Shown piece by piece: positions 55,856 to 63,780 of a stretch of DNA of 64,000 bases. The DNA comes from Verrucomicrobiales bacterium (GTDB lineage: Bacteria; Verrucomicrobiota; Verrucomicrobiia; Verrucomicrobiales; DEV007). Under the pieces are notes generated by a model, which saw nothing but the letters and a program-made list of their open reading frames with translations, searched no databases and was not told the DNA's origin. The position numbers were made by a program, and so were the translations under genes. The first letter of the stretch is position 1. Every line of letters starts with the position of its first letter. The stretch spans positions 1-64,000 of the forward strand of contig JAEUHI010000048.1 of NCBI GenBank assembly GCA_016795385.1, in the 5' to 3' direction.

Positions 55856-55976
55856 CCGATTTGCATTTTCCGAAAACTGTGAGACCTGTCTCTTCGGCTG
55901 GTTTCTCCCGACCGAAATCACTAGAAAGACGAAACAGGGGCATACTGAATTTCAACCTCACAACCTGAATATCATC

Positions 55977-56918
55977 ATGCAAGTGAACGGTTACTTTCAA
56001 TTCTCCCTTTGGGACGTTGGACATGGTCTTGCAATCTGGATCAAAACGCCGAGCGGGCACAACCATTGGATCGACGCCGGCAAAGAGGGTGATTTTTCCC
56101 CTTCCCGGCACGTTTTCGAGAATTACGGCGAGTCCTCTCTCGACTACCTGATCATCAGTCACCCCGACAACGACCACATCAACGACCTCGGCAATCTGGT
56201 TCGAACTCTGGGATTTCCGCGAGTCCTGGTGCGAAACAACACGCTTCCGAGCCACGAGAAGTTCGAAAGCGGCACGCTCGACCACCAACAGGCGTTCATG
56301 TCCCTTGATCGCTCCTACACGGCACCCGTTCCGTGGGTCCATCATCCCCAAAATCCGGCGTTTAACGGTGGCGTGGAGATTCGAACAGCAATGCTGAATT
56401 GGGACGAGGCAGGCTGGAGCGCCAACAACAGCTCAGTCGTCGCTTTTTACCACTATGCGGGGTGGCTCTTTGTCATGCCCGGCGATATCGAAGAATCGGC
56501 TTGGGTAAACCTCTGGGCACGGAATGAGCCGGCATTCTCCGAACTCGTCGAACGGAGCCGCGCTCGGGTTCTAGTGGCTCCGCATCACGGTCGGGAATCC
56601 GGCTATTCGCCTTCGATGTTCGACCAAATCAAGCCTCATATAACGCTCGTCAGCGACAAGAAGGCGAAAGCACCGACTTGCGGGAGCTTCCGTACCCGTC
56701 CGATTGGGCTGGAACACAATCCCTATTCAAGAATCTTGGAGACACCGTTTCAATCTTCCGCTCGGCAATTATTCAGCCAGCCCCAAAGCAGGAGCTTGGT
56801 CGACATGATCGGGAGAATGACCACGACAAAACGATTCATCTCCACCAAATCCGGAGGTCGCGCCCAGTTCACGATCGACTCTTCGGGCAATTGCCATCTT
56901 CACGTCGTCGAAAAATGA
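55977..56918 (+). CDS. ComEC-like metallo-beta-lactamase-fold protein
   Basis: 313 residues from MQVNGYFQFSLWDVGHGLAI. Metal site 'LIISHPDNDHINDLGNLV' (HxDxDH, residues 62-67), later 'LFVMPGDIEESAWVNLW' and 'VLVAPHHGRESGYSPSMFDQ', as in the MBL half of ComEC/Rec2 proteins. No membrane part is present. 'RFISTKSGGRAQFTIDSSGN' ends the protein in the usual way. The segment between 'KKAKAPT' and 'RFISTK' looks poorly conserved and could hide a double frameshift. It is coupled by ATGA to the patatin gene. Confidence 0.75.
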   Translation: MQVNGYFQFSLWDVGHGLAIWIKTPSGHNHWIDAGKEGDFSPSRHVFENYGESSLDYLIISHPDNDHINDLGNLVRTLGFPRVLVRNNTLPSHEKFESGTLDHQQAFMSLDRSYTAPVPWVHHPQNPAFNGGVEIRTAMLNWDEAGWSANNSSVVAFYHYAGWLFVMPGDIEESAWVNLWARNEPAFSELVERSRARVLVAPHHGRESGYSPSMFDQIKPHITLVSDKKAKAPTCGSFRTRPIGLEHNPYSRILETPFQSSARQLFSQPQSRSLVDMIGRMTTTKRFISTKSGGRAQFTIDSSGNCHLHVVEK

Positions 56919-58018
56919 AGATCGGGATTTCACTCTCCGGCGGAGGGGTTCGCGCCACGGTCTTCCACCTGGGAGTTCTGAAGCGCTTGGCTGAATCGGG
57001 GAGATGGCACGAGATCGCTCATGTTTCGACGGTCTCCGGTGGCAGTTTGTGTGCCGCATTGATCTTTGCGAAGAACCGTGGCGCATGGCCCGATGGCGAT
57101 CGATTCCTTCATGAGACTCTTGCTCTTTGTCAGCGGCAGTTGACCAAGAATAGTCTTGTCACCGACTCACTCACGAAGGGACTCTTCTTTCCGCATTTGC
57201 TCGCCGGAGGCCGCGCCCACCTCGTCGGCAGAGTTCTACGAAGTGCCTGGGACCTTGAGATGAGCCTTCGGGACCTTCCCGAAACACCGCGATGGACCAT
57301 CAATAGCACAACCTACGAGACGGGAAAAAACTGGCGTTTCTCCCACAAACGAATGGGCGATTATCTCACAGGCTATGTTCTGAATCCGGATTTTCCGGTG
57401 GCTGATGCGGCTGCGTCTTCGGCAGGATTCCCCGGTGGAATTGGACCGTTGAAACTAGAGACGAACCGTTGGGAGTGGGTGAACTTCATTCCGGGCTCGC
57501 AATCTAAAACGCAACCGGTCCAGCCATTGCACCGGCACTATCACCTCTGGGACGGCGGAGTTTATGAAAACCTCGGGTCGGAAGCGCTCATCAAGCCAGG
57601 GAAGGGACTTCGGGATGACATTGACTTCTACATTGCAAGTGATGCCGGTCGTCCCATGCAACATGAGTTTTTGCGATGGGCTTTGCGATTCCCGCCTTAT
57701 CGCCCGCCGCTTCGCCTGCTCGATTGTGCAATGGATCAGATTCGCGCGGTTCGAGCTCGATCAATTCACGGCTTCCTTCGGGGCGCCGGTCGCGGGAAGT
57801 GCGTCTATCTGCAAATTGGCCTTCCACAATCCGCAATTTTCCGCGAGGCTGGCTCGCCCATGGTCGATGACGCTAAAGATGAGGGAGTTGCCACGTTTTC
57901 GGCAAGCTTCCCTACCACTCTTCGGCGCTTGTCAGAGGTAGAATACGGGATGCTCTTCGAGCACGGATATCGGGTCGCCGACGCCACGCTTGCGGCCTGG
58001 GTTCAAGGTGAGTTTTGA
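56915..58018 (+). CDS. Patatin-like phospholipase
   Basis: 367 residues from MKIGISLSGGGVRATVFHLG. The oxyanion loop 'SGGGVRATVFHLGVLKRL', nucleophile elbow 'HVSTVSGGSLCAALIFAK' (probable Ser41) and catalytic Asp in 'HLWDGGVYENLGSEALIK' are all present. Patatins cut membrane phospholipids and serve as cell-killing effectors in CBASS and other defence systems. Start codon overlaps the MBL stop (ATGA), so the two proteins are made together. No cyclase gene is adjacent. Confidence 0.85.
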   Translation: MKIGISLSGGGVRATVFHLGVLKRLAESGRWHEIAHVSTVSGGSLCAALIFAKNRGAWPDGDRFLHETLALCQRQLTKNSLVTDSLTKGLFFPHLLAGGRAHLVGRVLRSAWDLEMSLRDLPETPRWTINSTTYETGKNWRFSHKRMGDYLTGYVLNPDFPVADAAASSAGFPGGIGPLKLETNRWEWVNFIPGSQSKTQPVQPLHRHYHLWDGGVYENLGSEALIKPGKGLRDDIDFYIASDAGRPMQHEFLRWALRFPPYRPPLRLLDCAMDQIRAVRARSIHGFLRGAGRGKCVYLQIGLPQSAIFREAGSPMVDDAKDEGVATFSASFPTTLRRLSEVEYGMLFEHGYRVADATLAAWVQGEF

Positions 58019-58077
58019 GATCAAGTCTCCCGTTTCGGGATGCGATCGATTATCCTGTCCGCAGATTAGCTAAAAGG

Positions 58078-58119
58078 TGGGCCCGCAGGGATTTGAACCC
58101 TGGACCAAGGGATTATGAG
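58078..58119 (-). pseudogene. 3' half of tRNA-Met(CAU): attachment site of an integrative element
   Basis: On the minus strand, CTCATAA (anticodon loop, CAU), TCCCT, variable loop, CAGGG-TTCAAAT-CCCTG T-arm, CGGGCCC acceptor strand and discriminator A are present: exactly tRNA positions 32-73 (42 nt). The 5' half is missing; the DNA switches to unrelated sequence at the anticodon loop, a classic integrase crossover site. The integrase gene starts 160 bp to the right. The intact tRNA should lie at the other end of the element, outside the window. Confidence 0.8.
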
Positions 58120-58278
58120 TTATTTCCCGGCGTCATTCGATATTTCACCAGACTCGACGAAACTTAATCATAATTCACTCTTTACCAGGAGTTTATGAGG
58201 AGATTTTGAGTTCAATTTCGTCGAGTCTCGTCGAGTCTTGTGCGTTTTAGATTGACCTATAATTGCCCTAGGGCAATC
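58120..58278. repeat. Integrase arm-type inverted and direct repeats
   Basis: GACTCGACGAAA near 58153-58164 is inverted as TTTCGTCGAGTC near 58217-58228, and CTCGTCGAGTC follows at once. Short ATTATGAGTT-, AATCATAATT- and TTTATGAGG-like boxes are also scattered. These lie between the tRNA fragment and the integrase gene, where integrase and excisionase arm sites are expected. Confidence 0.5.
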
Positions 58279-59625
58279 ATGCCTTCCGCCGGGATGTCGA
58301 AGAAAGACCAGTCTTCACGCGCCAATATCTTCACCCTTCACAAGCAGAAGGGAAGCCGTTTTTATTCGATGCGGCTCATGTATAAGGGGAAGCGCCGCCG
58401 CTTCTCGACCGGGCATTCAAATCTCAGGGACGCCAAGGCCGCCGCAAAGGGCATCATGGCCGATATCCAGAGCCGCGGTTTCGAGGAGGCGACCCGCATT
58501 CATTCGAAGCGGCGCGATGAGGTTCCAGATGACCCGAAATTCGCGGAGTTCGCCGACATCTACCGGGAGGTCTCGACGGGGTTTGATCGTCCAGCCTCCC
58601 GTGCCAGTAGGGAGCGTTACCTTCGCAGCCTTCAACGGATCATGGAAGCCGTCAAGATTGGGCGGGTCGCCGGGCTCGATGAATCGAAGGTGGAGGACTT
58701 CAAGGCACATTACCTGCGCCTCGGTCGTGAGAAGAACCGCTCCGAGGAGAGCATCCGGACGTCGCTCAATGGAATCCTACGGAACGCTGCGGCCGTTTTC
58801 TCGAACCAGGCCGTTCAGGCATACCGACGCAAAGGGCTCGATCTGAAGAACCCCTTTGTCGGCGTGCAGATGAAGGGTATCCGCCTCAAGAGCTACTCTC
58901 CCCTCCCCCGGACCCTCGTGGGCAAAATCTGGGAGGAGTCGATAAAGCTCCGCGACGGCGACCCCAAGGCGACAGCCCCCGATGAGAAACTGCGTCCTCG
59001 CGACGCGATTGACTTCCGGAAGCCACACCGCGACGCCTATGCCCTCTTCCTTCTTGAACTCGGGCTAGGACTCCGGCGGAATGAGGCCGACAAGGCCCAG
59101 TGGAACTGGTTTTTCAGCGACGCCGAGGAACGTCGCTACATCGAGATTCGCGAGACGCCCTTTTTCATTCCGAAGTCCAAGCAGTCCAGAGTGATCCCTG
59201 TCGACGAAGCTTTGTGGGATGCCCTTGTCGAGGTCAAGTCAGACGACTTTTTTGTCGTCGCAGGCCTTCTCCCGGCCGTCCGCGCGCCGGAAACCGAGTT
59301 GAAGTCCGCCGTCTACCGCTGCGACCAGGCACACCGAACGCTCGTAGCATGGCTTCGAAAGTTCGGGATCGACGACCCCAAACCTTGCCATCGCTTGCGC
59401 AAGGAGTTCGGGTCGTTCGTGTCCACGACCCTTGGCCTCTTCCACGCGCAACGCTTTCTTGGGCACAGCAGCCCAAATGTGACCTCTGACTACTACGCCG
59501 GCTTGACGGAACTCCCGCAGGTGAGCTTGATGCCCGCACCCAAGGCACCTAATCCAGGAAAGCAACAGAAAGCCACTCGTAAGAAACGTCTCGATGAAAA
59601 GAACGACCGCAAAGGGAACTCCTGA
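58279..59625 (+). CDS. Tyrosine-family integrase
   Basis: 448 residues from MPSAGMSKKDQSSRANIFTL (13 upstream codons rejected). Arm-binding N-terminus ('SRFYSMRLMYKGKRRRFSTG'), SAM-like core-binding domain ('RYLRSLQRIMEAVKIGRVAG'), catalytic domain with Arg in 'LELGLGLRRNEADKAQWNWF' (~R266), H371xxR374 in 'PCHRLRKEFGSFVSTTLG', and 'FLGHSSPNVTSDYYAGL' with H396 and the nucleophile Tyr405 or 406. It inserts the element at tRNA-Met. It reads away from the attachment site and overlaps the next gene by 32 bp. Confidence 0.9.
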   Translation: MPSAGMSKKDQSSRANIFTLHKQKGSRFYSMRLMYKGKRRRFSTGHSNLRDAKAAAKGIMADIQSRGFEEATRIHSKRRDEVPDDPKFAEFADIYREVSTGFDRPASRASRERYLRSLQRIMEAVKIGRVAGLDESKVEDFKAHYLRLGREKNRSEESIRTSLNGILRNAAAVFSNQAVQAYRRKGLDLKNPFVGVQMKGIRLKSYSPLPRTLVGKIWEESIKLRDGDPKATAPDEKLRPRDAIDFRKPHRDAYALFLLELGLGLRRNEADKAQWNWFFSDAEERRYIEIRETPFFIPKSKQSRVIPVDEALWDALVEVKSDDFFVVAGLLPAVRAPETELKSAVYRCDQAHRTLVAWLRKFGIDDPKPCHRLRKEFGSFVSTTLGLFHAQRFLGHSSPNVTSDYYAGLTELPQVSLMPAPKAPNPGKQQKATRKKRLDEKNDRKGNS

Positions 59626-60568
59626 AGGGAAAAGCTCTCCCGGCCACAACGGCGAGGAAGCTCCCTCTTCCGAAGACCGTTCTTTCCACTCGTTCGAGGA
59701 CGATACTTACAGGATCGCCGACCTAGCAGTAAAGATCATGGGGCTCGTGCCCAGAATGCCGCGGGATCCCATCCTGCCAAGGATCGGACTCGACGAGAGT
59801 TTTTGGGACGCCGAGTTCGAGGCGGCGAAGCTTCGCGCCCTGCTGCTTCTCAGGGGCATCGAAAGGAACCGTGAGGACATTGATGCGTACCAGTTGTTTG
59901 AGGAAGGGGTGCTCATGTCATGCGAGGAAATCACGGTGGTCTTCAAAAACGCCGGGTGGAAGGGGCTGATGTCAGTTGCTCCGGTCAGGAATCTGATGGC
60001 GCGCATGGAACGTCAGTTTGCTAGATATGGCGATGAGCTGACGAGCCTATACCCACACGACACTCAAGCTCTTGCCGAAGATGTGTTGAACAGAATAGAT
60101 GACATTGCCAGCTGGGAGGGAGTGCGAATGGTCTTTCCTGGATTTCTTGAATCACTTAATAAGTTCATCACCAGCCTCCGCAGTCAAAGAATCGGCGGCA
60201 CCACTCAGGAGGCCATGGGCGAGCTGATTTGGTTTCATGCCTTTTCTGAATGGTGCATCGTCAAGGAGACCGTCTCTGGAAAGCCAGCCACCAAATATCG
60301 TGCCCATGAAATTTTCCGCTTCGCGACCCACGAGGGGTGGGAGCAGGATTCCCTGATCAAGGAAGATGCCGTGATTCGCAGCCCGGTTCATCCGAAGTTT
60401 TCGCTAAGGCGGGGTCTGATTTTCGAGAAATTCAACGAGCGTGAGAGCGTGTTGACAAGGCCCTACCTTCGCCACCATTTCGATGAGGACACGGCGACCA
60501 TTACGCCAACTTCCGACGAGCCCGATGCGGACCAGATGGATCCAGCTACTTCGGAAGGCAGTTTGTAG
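59594..60568 (+). CDS. Hypothetical protein downstream of the integrase
   Basis: 324 residues, mostly helical and acidic ('AAKLRALLLLRGIERNREDI', 'DTQALAEDVLNRIDDIASWE', 'GELIWFHAFSEWCIVKETVS', 'VIRSPVHPKFSLRRGLIFEK'). No family recognised. The 32-bp overlap with int suggests linked expression; it may be an accessory recombination factor, which is only a guess from position. Confidence 0.6.
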   Translation: MKRTTAKGTPEGKSSPGHNGEEAPSSEDRSFHSFEDDTYRIADLAVKIMGLVPRMPRDPILPRIGLDESFWDAEFEAAKLRALLLLRGIERNREDIDAYQLFEEGVLMSCEEITVVFKNAGWKGLMSVAPVRNLMARMERQFARYGDELTSLYPHDTQALAEDVLNRIDDIASWEGVRMVFPGFLESLNKFITSLRSQRIGGTTQEAMGELIWFHAFSEWCIVKETVSGKPATKYRAHEIFRFATHEGWEQDSLIKEDAVIRSPVHPKFSLRRGLIFEKFNERESVLTRPYLRHHFDEDTATITPTSDEPDADQMDPATSEGSL

Positions 60569-60942
60569 ATTCGGGGGCGCCGCAATCACCCAAGTCACGG
60601 ACGCATTGTGCATCGGGAATTCCCGCCCGTAAGCGTCCCGATTACCGATTCTGAGCATTACGTGATCGTGGTGAAATTCTCGCCCGATACCCCTCATTTT
60701 GCGTCTTGGGGACTGCTGGCGCGACATCATTCGACCGTCACGTCGTCCCTAACGACGTGTGATTCTCGAAAATTCGGCCATCAGCGCTATCCGATATCCC
60801 CCGATTTCACCGTTATTTGACCAACACACCAAATTGCTCCGTTTTGTCAAATAACGAGCCGTAACTTGCTAATCGTAAGACGTTTGGGATGTGGTGAAAT
60901 GTTTTGCATGTCGGCAAATTCAGGTCGTAAATCCCGGCGACG
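60569..60942. promoter_or_regulatory. Intergenic control region with two inverted repeats
   Basis: 374 bp with no convincing gene. CACGTCGT (60739-60746) and ACGACGTG (60752-60759) form a perfect 8-bp palindrome. GTTATTTGAC (60812-60821) and GTCAAATAAC (60846-60855) form a perfect 10-bp pair with 24 bp between. Both lie upstream of the excisionase-like gene and could be operators or recombination-accessory sites. Confidence 0.45.
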
Positions 60943-61155
60943 ATGCAAAAGCGCGCCAAGACCTCGAAACTCTCTCACCAGAAGCCCGACCGGCTTGCCT
61001 ACAGGCTGTCGGAGGTCTCTGAAATGGTGGGAGTTTCGACCGCGACCTTGCGCACCATGATCCACCGCAAAGAGCTCAACCCGATTGTCGGGTTCAAAAC
61101 ATGGCTCATCGCGGCGGAGGATGTGCAGGAGTTGCTGAAGAAGCGGCTCCGCTGA
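60943..61155 (+). CDS. Excisionase-like small HTH protein
   Basis: 70 residues. A basic arm ('MQKRAKTSKLSHQKPDR') and a MerR/excisionase-type winged HTH ('YRLSEVSEMVGVSTATLRTM', then 'IHRKELNPIVGFKTWLIAAE' and 'DVQELLKKRLR') are seen. In this place it is likely the recombination directionality factor or a repressor of the element. Confidence 0.7.
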   Translation: MQKRAKTSKLSHQKPDRLAYRLSEVSEMVGVSTATLRTMIHRKELNPIVGFKTWLIAAEDVQELLKKRLR

Positions 61156-61336
61156 TGTGCGTCCTTCCGACCCAAAAGAGGGCCGGTCGTAATCAGATCT
61201 CTGACAACATCGAAATTTTTGATTTCTTCAAATCTCATTTACCAAGCGACTCGACCACTCGAAACCGGCTCCGTCCGGGGGGACAGTGGCGACTGCAGGG
61301 CCAATCCCTGCGTCGAAGCTCGTGGGGTGAGCAGGT
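61156..61336. other. Gap between excisionase-like gene and intron
   Basis: No gene is seen. A hairpin CGAC-GCAGGG / CCCTGC-GTCG with a 5-nt loop lies near 61287-61313. If the intron begins at the GTGCG at 61157 rather than 61337, this segment would be part of its domain I. Confidence 0.3.
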
Positions 61337-61835
61337 GCGGACGATTCCCTCGTCCCATTCCTGCCGCCATGTTGGTTGGTTGAAGGCGCTCCCCGTCGTG
61401 ACGCGTGGATTCCAGTCGTCACGGCGTAGCGGGAGAAATGTGTGAGGGCAGGGGCTGATACCTGTCCAAAGCACGCCTCAGTTGGAAAGGACGACGTCCA
61501 GTAAGTCACGTTGAGCTGTCGTAACGAGGAACCGGCGAAAATTCAGATGATACGCCGGAATCAAATCGATGAAAGGATCCATCCCCGGGTCGGCGGGAGA
61601 CTGCCCGGACCAACGGAAGAGTGATCCTCGGCGGATAGTGACCGTTCTCCTTCAACGCAAATCACCCCCGAGAAACGAGGAATCGTGCCGGCCTCTCTCC
61701 ATCCACCAGGACGAGAGCAGGTGATCCGCCGCATGGCTGGTACGTAAGGGCTCGCGACCAAGCAAATGCGCCCCTGTAGCGGGGGTGATACGCCGATATC
61801 GCGAGGGCCAAACCAAATCTGAACCTTGAATTTCC

Positions 61836-63563
61836 ATGCAAACGAAAATCGAGACATGGGAAGACCTGGACTTCGGCTTGATCGTAGACCGGGTCTTCCA
61901 AGTTCAAAGGCGCATTTTTCGAGCGTCCCAAGCGGGCGACTACGAAACCATGCACAAGCATCAACGCCATCTGGTGCAAATGTTCCACACTCGCGCCTTG
62001 GCCGTCTACCTGGCGGCGGAGGTGAGTGACGGACGAAGCACCGCCGGCGTTGACGGCAAGAAGAACCTGACCGCACCACAGAAACTGAAACTGGCGCAGT
62101 CCCTGAGACTCTCCAATCAGCCAGACCCAGTGCTCCGGAAGCAAATCCCAAAACCGGGGTCGCAAGACACCCGTCCCCTGGGAATCCCGACGATCGCGGA
62201 CAGGGCATTACAACACCTGATCAGGATGGCGCTCGAGCCCGAATGGGAAGCCCGCTTCGACCGAAGCATGTACGGCTTCCGTAAAGGGCGGAGCTGCCAC
62301 GATGCACTGATCAATATTCGCCTCAACATCCAACGGTGCCCGAAGTGGGTCCTGGATGCTGACATCGAGAAATTTTTCGACAGGCTCGACCACGACGCCC
62401 TACTGAAAAAGCTCGACACCTTCCCTGCGATGCACAAAGCCATCCACCGGGTCTTGAAGGCCGGCATGATGGAAGGCGAGATCCTCAACCCCACAGAACT
62501 GGGGACGCCTCAAGGTGGGCCTCTGAGCCCCCTCCTGGCGAACATCGCCCTCTGCGGAATGGAATACGACCTGATTCAGGCGTTCCCCCCCGAGAGAGTG
62601 ATCGACAACAAAAGGATCGTGAAGCCACCTCGGATCGTCACCTATGCGGACGACTTCGTGGTGCTCCATGAATCCAAAGCCGTCGTCGAGGAATGCTCGC
62701 GCTTTATCGCAGATTGGCTCTCCCCATTGGGCCTGAACCTCAGTCCGACCAAGACCAGCGTCCGACACACGCTGAAGTTGGTGGACGGGAACCGAGGGAT
62801 TGAATTTCTGGGATGCGAGATTCGGCAGCACGCTGCCGACAAGCACCAGATCAAGCCGTTCTTCAACGGCGTTTACACCCACATTGGCCCGAGCAAGAAG
62901 GCGCAGAAACGGATATACGCGGAGTGTGCCCGGATCATCGACGAGGTGGTGCTCCACAAGAAGCGAAATGCCGAATATGCGTACAAGGAGGCGAAGGGGG
63001 AAGAGACCCCCGTGGAAAGGCTGATCAAGAAGCTGAACGCGAAGCTGGGAGGATGGGCGGCTTATCATCGCTCCCACCACAGCAAGAGAGCCTTCAGCAC
63101 GCTTGACCATAAGCTTTTCATCAAACTGCTCCGCTGGGCCAAGCGGAGGCACCCGCGATGGAGTCGGAAACGGCTCATCGACGAATACTTCAATGGTGGC
63201 ACCCCGTGGAGCTTCAGAGCCCCGGGAAAAGAGCCAAAAGAGGAAGTGATTCTCAAACGGGTGGACAGCACCCCGATCAAAAGGCACATCCCGATCCGGT
63301 CCGAGAAGTCGTTCTATGACGGCGATTGGGCCTACTGGGGAAAACGCTCCGGAGACTACCCGGGCATCCCTTGGGGAGTGTCCAGTCTGCTCCAGCGGCA
63401 GAACGGGAAGTGCTGGCACTGCAACCGCGGCATCGAGTCATCCGATAGGGTGGCGATACAAAAGATCCCGGGTCCGAAGGACCGAGCAGTGAACAGACTC
63501 GTGCATGAACCCTGTAGCGCTCTCAATCGACGCTATCCGACCCGCGACGCATTCGTCCGGTGA
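61836..63563 (+). CDS. ltrA: Group II intron reverse transcriptase/maturase
   Basis: 575 residues. RT domain: 'GRSTAGVDGKK', 'RPLGIPTIADRALQHLIRMA', 'YGFRKGRSCHDALINIR', 'LDADIEKFFDRLDHDALLKK', 'GTPQGGPLSPLLANIAL' and active site 'RIVTYADDFVVLHES' (YADD near residue 270). Maturase domain X follows ('KKLNAKLGGWAAYHRSHHSK'). The C-terminal endonuclease keeps CWHC and 'LVHEPCSALNR', but the usual His pair between them reads 'AIQKIPG', so cutting activity is doubtful while splicing and RT could persist. Confidence 0.93.
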   Translation: MQTKIETWEDLDFGLIVDRVFQVQRRIFRASQAGDYETMHKHQRHLVQMFHTRALAVYLAAEVSDGRSTAGVDGKKNLTAPQKLKLAQSLRLSNQPDPVLRKQIPKPGSQDTRPLGIPTIADRALQHLIRMALEPEWEARFDRSMYGFRKGRSCHDALINIRLNIQRCPKWVLDADIEKFFDRLDHDALLKKLDTFPAMHKAIHRVLKAGMMEGEILNPTELGTPQGGPLSPLLANIALCGMEYDLIQAFPPERVIDNKRIVKPPRIVTYADDFVVLHESKAVVEECSRFIADWLSPLGLNLSPTKTSVRHTLKLVDGNRGIEFLGCEIRQHAADKHQIKPFFNGVYTHIGPSKKAQKRIYAECARIIDEVVLHKKRNAEYAYKEAKGEETPVERLIKKLNAKLGGWAAYHRSHHSKRAFSTLDHKLFIKLLRWAKRRHPRWSRKRLIDEYFNGGTPWSFRAPGKEPKEEVILKRVDSTPIKRHIPIRSEKSFYDGDWAYWGKRSGDYPGIPWGVSSLLQRQNGKCWHCNRGIESSDRVAIQKIPGPKDRAVNRLVHEPCSALNRRYPTRDAFVR

Positions 63564-63575
63564 GGAAGTGGGCCT

Positions 63576-63648
63576 GGAGCCCGGTGCCGTGAAAGTGGCA
63601 CGCCGGGTTTTCCTGAAGCCATCGCATCGTGAGGTGCATGGCGACAAC
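63576..63648 (+). ncRNA. Group II intron domains V and VI
   Basis: Domain V has the catalytic GAGCC start, a GAAA tetraloop (GCCGTGAAAGTGGC) and the closing GGGTTTTC. Domain VI forms the next hairpin. They begin 12 nt after the maturase stop, as usual. Confidence 0.85.
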
Positions 63649-63711
63649 CAAAATCACCCGGAGGTACCCGACGCAACCTGTCGGACTTCCGGAAATCAAA
63701 AAAACGGAGCG

Positions 63712-63757
63712 GCGGGGAACTCCCGATTGGCATGCAGGCCATGAAGGGAGTCCCCGC
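63712..63757 (+). promoter_or_regulatory. Strong hairpin before the last gene
   Basis: GCGGGG-A-ACTCCC pairs with GGGAGT-CCCCGC with one bulged A, and TGGC/GGCCA extends it inside. No T-run follows. It lies 23 bp before the next ATG and may shield or regulate its leader. Confidence 0.45.
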
Positions 63758-63780
63758 CACTCACATCCAAGACCAATACC

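Larger units (their letters stand above)
61337..63648 (+). mobile_element. Group II intron with maturase gene
   Basis: A GTGCG start candidate at 61337 is followed by domain I landmarks (GCTGATACC at 61454, AAAGCACG, then GTTGGAAAGG), laid out as in the lactococcal Ll.LtrB intron. The reverse transcriptase gene follows at domain IV. Domain V is clear at about 63576-63612: GAGCCCGGTGCCGTGAAAG, then GTGGCACGCCGGGTTTTC. A domain VI hairpin (GCCAT...ATGGC, 63618-63642) and an AC end near 63648 follow. About 2.3 kb, normal for the class. The 5' end could instead be GTGCG at 61157. Confidence 0.75.

Noticed and set aside
61561..62208. 215-codon minus-strand frame over the intron
   Set aside because: It lies opposite intron domain RNA and the maturase start and shows only antisense-type composition.
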